Assembly: GCA_015680685.1 (NCBI GenBank)
Contig: MNCI01023672.1
Coordinates: 501,564 to 565,563 of the forward strand
Direction: 5' to 3'
Length of the DNA stretch: 64,000 bases
DNA from: Gnetum montanum
Taxonomy: Eukaryota > Streptophyta > Gnetopsida > Gnetales > Gnetaceae
The position numbers were made by a program, and so were the translations under genes. The notes under the pieces were generated by a model. The model was given only the letters and a program-made list of their open reading frames with translations. It was not told the origin of the DNA and did no database searches. Shown here piece after piece: positions 57,061 to 64,000 of the stretch. Every line of letters starts with the position of its first letter. The first letter of the stretch is position 1.

Positions 57061-58660
57061 GGAAGTTCTTGTTTGGTGAGATACATGATGTAATCAATAA
57101 TCCATCACTTCACTATTAAATTTATAATCATTACTATCTTGGTGAATAAGTTTTCATTAAGAAATTGGTGTGATATTAGTTTATCATTTTCCTAAGATTT
57201 CCATCTTAGCCTTTATAAATAATCTACTACAACATTTTTAGTTCCTTTCTTATTAATCATTGTAATATCAAACTCCTGTAAGATAATGATTCATCTTATC
57301 ACTATAGGTCTAATCACTAGTTTGTTCATTAAAAATCTAATGGAACTATGATTAGTATAGACATAGATTGGATAATTGAGCACATAGTGTTTGAATTTCT
57401 CAAGTGCATACACCATAGTCCTAAGCTCCTTTTCTGTGGTGGTGTAATTTAGTTGTGCCCTAGTGATGCTTTGATTAGTGTAGTGTATATAATAATGTTT
57501 TTTTTTATCATCAAGTTAAGTCAATACTACCCCTAATGCGTAGTTTGAAGCATCTATCATAATATGGAAAGGCTTAGACTAATTTAGAGCTTGAAGCATT
57601 GGTGTTTTGATCAATTTCTATTTTAAGGTCTCAAATTCTTTCTTACATTTTTTTGTCCACTAGAATGGTGCATTTTTCTTAATTAATTTTACTAGCAATT
57701 TTGTAATCTTTGAAATTTTTTTAATAAATCTCTTGTAATATCTAGTATGACCAAGAAATGATCTAACATCTTTGATAGTTTATGGCCTTTGAGTAATATT
57801 TTGAATGAATCTAATCTTTTTTAGATCTACCCCTATTCCTTATAAGATACTATATGTCTCATAACTATGCCATCTTGAACCATTAAGTGGCTCTTCTACC
57901 AATTAAGCTTCAAATTAGTTTTTATACATCTTTTTAAAAGTTTCTCTAAATGGTCCAAGGATTGTTTGAAATCTATCTTGTATGTGGAGAAATCATCCAT
58001 AAATACTTCAACTCCATTGCCAATCTACTTTTGGAAGATACTTAGTACAAGTCTTTAGAATGTAGTAGGAGGATTATACAAGCCAAAGAACATTTTCTTT
58101 TATGCAAATGTCCTTCATGGATTGGTGAATGTGGTCTTCTCTTGATCTTCTAGTGCAATGCATATTTGATTGTACCCATTGTATTCGTCCAAGAAACTAT
58201 AATATTAGTGTCTTGCAATGGTGTTTAGGACTTGGTCAAAAAAAATGATAGAGAGAAGTGGTCCTTGAATGTTACCATGTTCAACAATCAGAAATCAATC
58301 TAGATGCTCCAGTTTTCACCTTTCTTTGAAAAAATGACTAATGGGCTCACCCATTCACTATTTGCTATCGGAGAGATGAACCTTGACTTTAATAGTTTTT
58401 TCAACTCTTATTTGATAACTTCTTTAATTTTAGGATTCAATCTCCTTTGAGGTTGATGGCATGGTTTAATAGTTGGATTTGTATAAATTCAATGTTGACA
58501 GATGTGTGAATCAATGCCAATGATTTCATCATAGGACCATGTAAATGTAGTCATTTATTCACCACTTCTAGTAGTTTTTTCTTCTACTCTTTATTTAGTT
58601 TGGTATTTATGATTATTAGATTTTTATTGTTTAAAAAAGCATAGTCAAGTGCATCTAGTA
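57061..58660 (-). pseudogene. Reverse transcriptase and RNase H of the host element (broken)
   Basis: The palm motif is intact as VEVFMDDFSTY at about 58010-57978; F-M-D-D-F-S is typical of Athila-type reverse transcriptase. RNase H follows with ASNYALGVVLT near 57560 and TTTEKELRTMVYALEKFKHY near 57440-57385, then NKKGTKNVVADYL. Many stops. Confidence 0.85.
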
Positions 58661-59440
58661 GAACCTTTAGTTCTAAGGGTTTTGGTTTGTACTTCTTTAG
58701 TATCTCTAAGTATCCCCATTTAATATCTCCCTCCTAGTGTGATTCCATGTAAGGAGGTTGTCTTCTTAACTATTCTAGCTTATTAATTTCTTTAATCTAG
58801 GTACTCATGATTTTGTTTAATGGTTCCATGCATATATTATATTTTTCTTCTTTTTTAGTGATCAATCACTAGGTGTCTTCTTGTTGAGTAGTTGCTGCAT
58901 ATAGGCACTTTTGTACACAAGTCTTTTATACATCTATTGCATATTGTAATGACATTATATTTTGTGGTCTAGATATTTTACACACAATTGCACCCATTAT
59001 TATTGTATGCGATACAAGGAACCTTGCATCTTTAAATAATTTTGACTTCATCTCCCTTAGAGATTTCCAAGGACAAGTCTTTGATTCTAAGCTTAGCATC
59101 CATAGTGCTAAGCCATTCTCTTCCCATGATTATTGGGAATTCCCCTTTGTTTTCCCACATGGATGACTAGGAAATTAATAGGATAAGACTAGTCACTTAT
59201 GGTTGTGATAACATCCTCCACTTATCCAAGTGGAACAATGATGGATTGGTCTATAACCTCTAATCATATGTTACTTTTCTTTAGCGGGGGAATATTTTAG
59301 GCCTTGTGCATATCTTGTGAAATAAGGTTTACTCTTAACCTAGAATTTAAGAGAGCCTTGCATGATTTATGTCCTACAATTTAGAGGTAAACTAAGGAAC
59401 TTCTAGGATCTATTCTATTCTTGGAAAGTGTTCTTACTTC
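58661..59440 (-). pseudogene. Protease and pre-reverse-transcriptase region of the host element
   Basis: Collinear with the protease of N1 and N2: sequence around 59350-59000 aligns with LGLVEDIVTT and PIIMGRAWLST, with stops. 58917-58857 reads KCLYAATTQQ, matching KCLYVATTQQ in N1 (near 41190). The active-site triplet is mutated beyond confident reading. Confidence 0.65.
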
Positions 59441-62009
59441 AATTCAATGTCTTATTGTTTGAGTGAGCATGATAATAGTTATGTTCTTTTCTACAAATAT
59501 TGGAAGCATAGTGTTCCTTGGAGAAGTGCATGTGGATGGGGTAGAGTTAGGTGAAGTTCCCCTCCTTTGAACCTTTTCTAGACTTACCTTAAAATAGGGA
59601 CATTTCCTGGCTCTTAGTTTACTTGATATCACATCCTCTTATGTATTAACTGCCTTGGTAGCACTTTTTTGTTGTAGTTGCAATAGTAGCTCTTCTTACA
59701 TGAATAGTAGTGGTACTAATGCTAAGGTATTAAGAGTTTGGAGTGAGGAACTAGCTACTCGTTGAGATATGTAAGAATTTGAATCCATTTGTGAGGTAGT
59801 GGATCTATGATATTCCGGTGGATAATAGTAAGAGGAGGCATCGACTAAAGTGTTCTCTAGAGAGATTGGATGTTGAACATAGTAGCCATGGGGATTAAGC
59901 TACCTATATGGATATTATTGCCTTGGTGGTGGCATTTCCCATGTTTGTGGTTGTTGCCACTATTACTAGTATTGTTCCTATGGTTAAGGATAAGCCCTGC
60001 TTGAGTAGTACGTTTGCTAGTAGGGTTGACGGAAGTTACCTTGTGGATAAGGTAACCATCTAGGAATTTGTTTCTTGACAAATTTTAGATTAAGTACATG
60101 TGCTTTAGGATCTTGTAAGTGGGTCATAACAAGGCAACATCCTTAGGATGTTCATACTGGCATACTTTACATCGTTCATCATCCTCTAAACTAGATTCTA
60201 TTAATTCCTCTACTGTAGCAACTTTTTCTTTGTTTCTATAGTTCTCTTACCCATTGTCTCTTCTTTTCTTCTTTTCCTTACTTTAGTTTAGGGCTTGTTC
60301 AATCTTTTCCTCTACTAGCTTCAATGCTATAGCAATTTTCTCATCCACGGAATCCCACATCTTCTCTACCTTGGTTGCAATGTCATCAACTAATTTCTAA
60401 ATTGGTAGAATCTTTCATTGGATTGTATCTTTCAAATTTTCCTCTTCTTGTGATTCAAATATTCTCACATCTCTTTTTCTTATTGCTTGATCTATGTTGT
60501 ACTATTCTGGAAATTCTCTCTTCCTTAACTTCCTTCTTCTTTTACTACTTGGTCAATAAGTCTTTGAATATGATGAGCTGTCATCTCGAATAACCTTCCT
60601 TGGGGGCATATACCCCAAGGGTTTCTCTTGTATTATTTCTTAGCCCATCAACAATTTGTCGAAGTTGTTCCCTTTGAAAAAATTCATGGCCTAGATACCT
60701 TGTAGTAAGGAATAGTATCTATCCATTGCTGCATCAAGGGATTTAGGTGTTCCTTGCTTCCATCTTTGAATTTATTTTTTAAAATTAGACACTCTAGAAT
60801 AAGTTTGGTATTTGTCATTAAAGAGATCAAGCATGGTACTTTATCTTTGAATTAATTTTGGTTCTAAGGCTCTATACTAGCTCTCTGCTTCCTTTATGAG
60901 TGTTCTAGGAAACAACTTCTATGAATCATTTTCAATATTTTGCAAGGGATAAGTATCATGGAAGGCTTGAAGATGATGCAATGAAATCACATTGTATTCA
61001 ACTTCAAATTTCAAAATATTATTCATGTCTAATTGCTTGATGCAGTTGTCCCTTACATGCCTAGTAGGAATATATATTGCTTCCTTGAAGTTAATCATGT
61101 TTTGAGAGGCCAGTAAGGGTTCTTCATAGTCTTTGGGTTTGTAAGCACTATTGTAGTTATGACCCTTCTAATGTCCATGATGCTTCCTCTCTTCATGCCT
61201 AATCCTTTCTCTTCTTCACTCATAGTTGTCCTCTTCTTCATCAAGATGTATTTTTTAGTGTGCATATCTCTTATGATCTCTTTGTCTTTCCCCATTATGA
61301 TCCTTCAATCTTCTTTCTCTCTTGTTAGAAACTTTAGATAAATGTGAGGAAGAAGATGAAGGAGTTGGAGAATGGTGTTAGCTAGTTCTTCTTCTGTGAC
61401 TTCTTGATTCATCCCTTTTAAATTTAATGGAGGTCTTAGGCCTTGAATTCCTCCTAAATCTAAATTCTTCCTTATATCTTCTAAGAGTTTTCGAAAAGCT
61501 GAATGCAACTTAATCTTAATGGGATCTTCAATATAGACAACTAAAGTTTGGGAATGGGACTTGTGAGTTTGATAGAATTTCTCCATTTAAAATGTAGCTT
61601 CGTCTTTTACCTCTAGGACAACTATTTAAAGTACTTTCTTTCCCTGGTCATGCTCATATCTTGTCTCCATGATAGCATTATGTTGTACCTAAGCTTCTAT
61701 TGGTTAGTATGTATTAGTTATGTATTTGGTGATATAGTAACCTTCTTGCACATGGCCAAGGTTTGACCTCATAAGGGTTTCTTGAAGCATTGATGGTGCA
61801 AACCATTTTGGAGATAAGATAAGATTACCCTGTAAATATGAAGTCATCTTGGTGAAAAATAAATATGAAGTTAGGATAGTATGAATCAGTGTGAGCATAG
61901 AAAATTATGGTTTGCATCAGTGCACTCCAATGTTGTTCATTAAAATCCTTGTCAGGTCTTGATTAAGTTTAGTAGTAGGTGGAGATTTTTCCTTAGTTGT
62001 AGAAGCCAT
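59441..62009 (-). pseudogene. gag of the host Athila-like element (broken)
   Basis: ATG at 62009 (MASTTKEKSPPTTKLNQ). N-terminal domain at 61898-61704 (LQGNLILSPKWF), capsid domain at about 61050-60600 (FPRTLIKEAES, YRALEPK, STMLDLFNDKYQTYSRVS), then a Gln/His/Gly-rich tail (60081-59857). Homologous throughout to the gag of N1 and N2 but with more stops. Confidence 0.8.
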
Positions 62010-62124
62010 TTTAATTGTTTAACACTTTAGTGTGTACTTTTTGAGGAATTATTTTAATTGTGAAAGATGTACTTAATGACACTTGAAACAATGAACTTTG
62101 TAAGATCCTTGGCAAACATTAACA

Positions 62125-62145
62125 CATCCTTGGCAACGATGCCAA
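62125..62145 (-). promoter_or_regulatory. Primer binding site of the host element (decayed Athila type)
   Basis: Minus-strand TTGGCATCGTTGCCAAGGAT follows the 5' LTR directly; it matches the TTGGCGCCGTTGCCGGGGA type with C-to-T and G-to-A changes. Confidence 0.8.
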
Positions 62146-63010
62146 TGATGAGTAGTTGGGTATTCCAACACTCAACCATATAAGTCACGACTATACATGT
62201 GCAACCCGATTGTAATTTGTGGATGGATAATATAATTATGCTAGTGTTTGATGTTAGGTTTGTGACCATTGTCTTCTCATATTGAGTTACCAAAATGCAA
62301 GTGTATGGTTTAACTCTCAGTGAGGCATATGATGCATTGATGTTGTTTGGCTTTAATTGTTCTAAGTGCTAACATAATGAACGTGAAGATAAATTCTAAG
62401 GATAAAATCTAAATCTAAGTATGACATAAATGTAAACATGATCTAGCCTATGGTGGTAAGTATTCATTCCTAGCTTGTCATACACATAACCATCACTGGG
62501 TTTACCAAGTGAATTCACTATTGAGCAAGTTAAGTGAACTCACTATTGGGTTATAAACAATTACACTTCACGCTTAAAACTAGTCATACTTATATCACCT
62601 TATTAAAAGATATTGAAAAAGTAAAGTACTTGGAAAATGTAAATGACCTAAGAAAAGTAAACATGCTAAAAGGTAAAATTAAGTAAGTAAAAATGAGTTA
62701 GGTGGAATGCTGCAATGGTGAGAAAAAATCTCGATCTTTATTTCCAATCATGAATTGTACCCAAGAATAATCCACTTAAATAAAGATTTTGTATAATAGT
62801 TAAACACCACACTACAAACATTCACTTTATCACTAAGTCTAAATTATGAAAAAAAATTCTAAGAATTTAGCTAACTATTAGTGAAAGTTCATGATTTTGA
62901 CATGATGATGGGTTGGTATTCATAGGCATGACCATGGCCCACTACATTGCATCAACTATGAGGTGTGTAGAGCTACGATATCATAGCCTCATTGACATAA
63001 GGTTTTATTA
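62146..63010 (-). repeat. 5' LTR of the host Athila-like element
   Basis: 865 bp, plus-strand ends TGATGAGTAGTTGGG...GGTTTTATTA (last bases mutated from TCA), followed by the target duplication GATAT at 63011-63015. Homologous to 35615-36493 along its length. Confidence 0.92.
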
Positions 63011-63015
63011 GATAT

Positions 63016-64000
63016 CATAATGAAAATACAAATATGTTTCAAATAAATTTTTAAACTATGATATTACATGTTGACTTATGCTTGTCGATATTTATCAACA
63101 TCATATATTTTTTTGTTAAGTTTATTTGACTCCTATATGTTGCTTTGAGCTTGGTATTTGGAAGCCCTCTTCCTCCTATTATGTTGCCTTCTAGTAAAAC
63201 AATTTCTAAGAATTATGCTTTTTCCCCTTTCTAAGTATCCAGAAAATTGGAATCAATTGTTATAAAAATCAAATTTAAATAGGCAAGGGTAGAAAAAGAA
63301 AAGTAATATACATTCAAGTTATCATAGTGGTCCATTTTCTCAGTTGTTTCTTATTGTAAAGTTTAGTAACAGTGAAAATTAAGATATAGATTTAAATTAG
63401 CAAAATGTATAATTTTATAAAAATTAATTAAAAAAATTGAAGCCTAAGCTTAACTACATTTGAGAACCATAGGATTTATTGGATAGATATTACATTTTTA
63501 TGAAAAATAAAAACATTATAAATTGACCGAGCACCAAGGGGAAAAGAATAAGTTATATAGATTTTTTTCCAATGTTATAATGTTGTCTCGAATAGGTGGT
63601 CAAACAAAAACATACTTGATAAATTGACTGAGCACCAATGGAGAGAATAAAAATAAATTATTTGGATTTTTTTGGCCAATACTATAATGTTGTCTCAAAT
63701 GGCTAGTCACAGCATAAAAAATTTATATGCAACTCATCCTCAAAGGCCTCTAACCTACATAATCTATAGATGCACTCTTCTTGAAGAAGTTGAATCTATC
63801 TTTAACTTTCAATTCTAAGATTATGCAAACTTTAGCAAACCTTACCAATGAGACTTTGATACTTATTTAGAATAGCAATTGAAAGATAGTGATATTATGC
63901 ATATACTTTATTAGATCTAATATGATGTAAATAAAAATGTTTCTTGCTTTTTACATTAGACCACAATTATGTTAAAACCTTTTGGTTTATTAACTAATGA
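63016..64000. other. Right flank, no gene seen
   Basis: AT-rich DNA. A two-copy tandem repeat of about 101 bp (63521-63713) is listed separately. No coding potential recognised. Confidence 0.45.
63521..63713. repeat. Two-copy tandem repeat, about 101 bp
   Basis: AATTGACCGAGCACCAAGG starts at 63521 and AATTGACTGAGCACCAATGG at 63622. Both are followed by GGATTTTTTT-like and TATAATGTTGTCTC sequence. Confidence 0.8.

Larger units (their letters stand above)
35615..63010 (-). mobile_element. Athila-like LTR retrotransposon carrying two nested elements
   Basis: Reads right to left: 5' LTR 62146-63010, primer site 62125-62145, gag, protease, reverse transcriptase, RNase H, integrase (to about 55740), a 2 kb spacer, an env-position ORF (53470 to 36725), 3' LTR 35615-36493. 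A perfect target duplication GATAT flanks it (35610-35614 and 63011-63015). Two other elements (37111-44120 and 45668-52747), each with its own 5-bp near-duplication, sit inside the env-position ORF; without them the element is about 13.3 kb. All genes are broken. LTR-to-LTR divergence, by eye, is clearly larger than that of either nested element, which agrees with the nesting order. Confidence 0.93.

Noticed and set aside
1-64000. CRISPR array, rRNA or tRNA genes
   Set aside because: No regularly spaced short repeats with unique spacers, no rRNA motifs, and no cloverleaf with intact A and B boxes; tRNA-like pieces are only the decayed SINE heads.

Overview
The window is nuclear DNA from a land plant with a repeat-dense genome. 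The evidence is intron-bearing plant genes (a group III SnRK2 kinase, a CDC123-family protein and a decayed peroxisomal beta-oxidation gene) set in layers of LTR retrotransposons, with plant-type tRNA primer sites and chromodomain and Athila-type Ty3/gypsy elements. A seed plant with a large genome, perhaps a gymnosperm, fits best, but I cannot name a species. Nothing bacterial, viral or organellar was seen.

Layout. 1-5233: unassigned sequence, then a decayed plus-strand Ty3/gypsy pol end (RNase H and integrase) and its LTR. 5234-8094: upstream region of a SnRK2 kinase gene. 8095-10742: the kinase, nine exons, 357 codons, apparently intact, with one GC-AG intron. 13188-19280: a complete but dead chromovirus on the minus strand with a perfect 5-bp target duplication (CACAA). 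19300-20180: remnant of a LINE 3' end. 20500-21311 and 34896-35042: three copies of a tRNA-derived SINE-like repeat. 22735-26989: the 3' half of an Athila-like element with a long env-position ORF and one LTR. 28673-31780: an unprocessed, 5'-truncated pseudogene of the peroxisomal multifunctional protein (3-hydroxyacyl-CoA dehydrogenase part). 32544-33698: an intact CDC123/D123-family ORF.

35610-63015 is one nested structure. An old minus-strand Athila-like element (LTRs 35615-36493 and 62146-63010, target duplication GATAT, about 13.3 kb once insertions are removed) carries two younger elements, both inside its env-position ORF. Element N1 is 37111-44120 (plus strand) and element N2 is 45668-52747 (minus strand). 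N1 and N2 belong to one family that keeps LTRs, primer site, gag and protease but has lost reverse transcriptase, RNase H and integrase through a shared internal deletion. They are therefore non-autonomous and would have needed pol from a relative such as their host.

The most interesting signal is the env-position ORF of the Athila-like elements. In the two full copies (23297-25893; 53470-36725 in three pieces) it is about 2.6 kb long. In both it is preceded by a TATA box with perfect palindromes just upstream, the same layout as the LTR U3 regions, and its ATG lies directly after a splice-acceptor AG. A matching splice donor (CTACTGGAG|GT) and acceptor are kept even in the gag-protease-only elements. 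This suggests an internally promoted, spliced env-position gene. It is an inference from sequence and needs transcript evidence.
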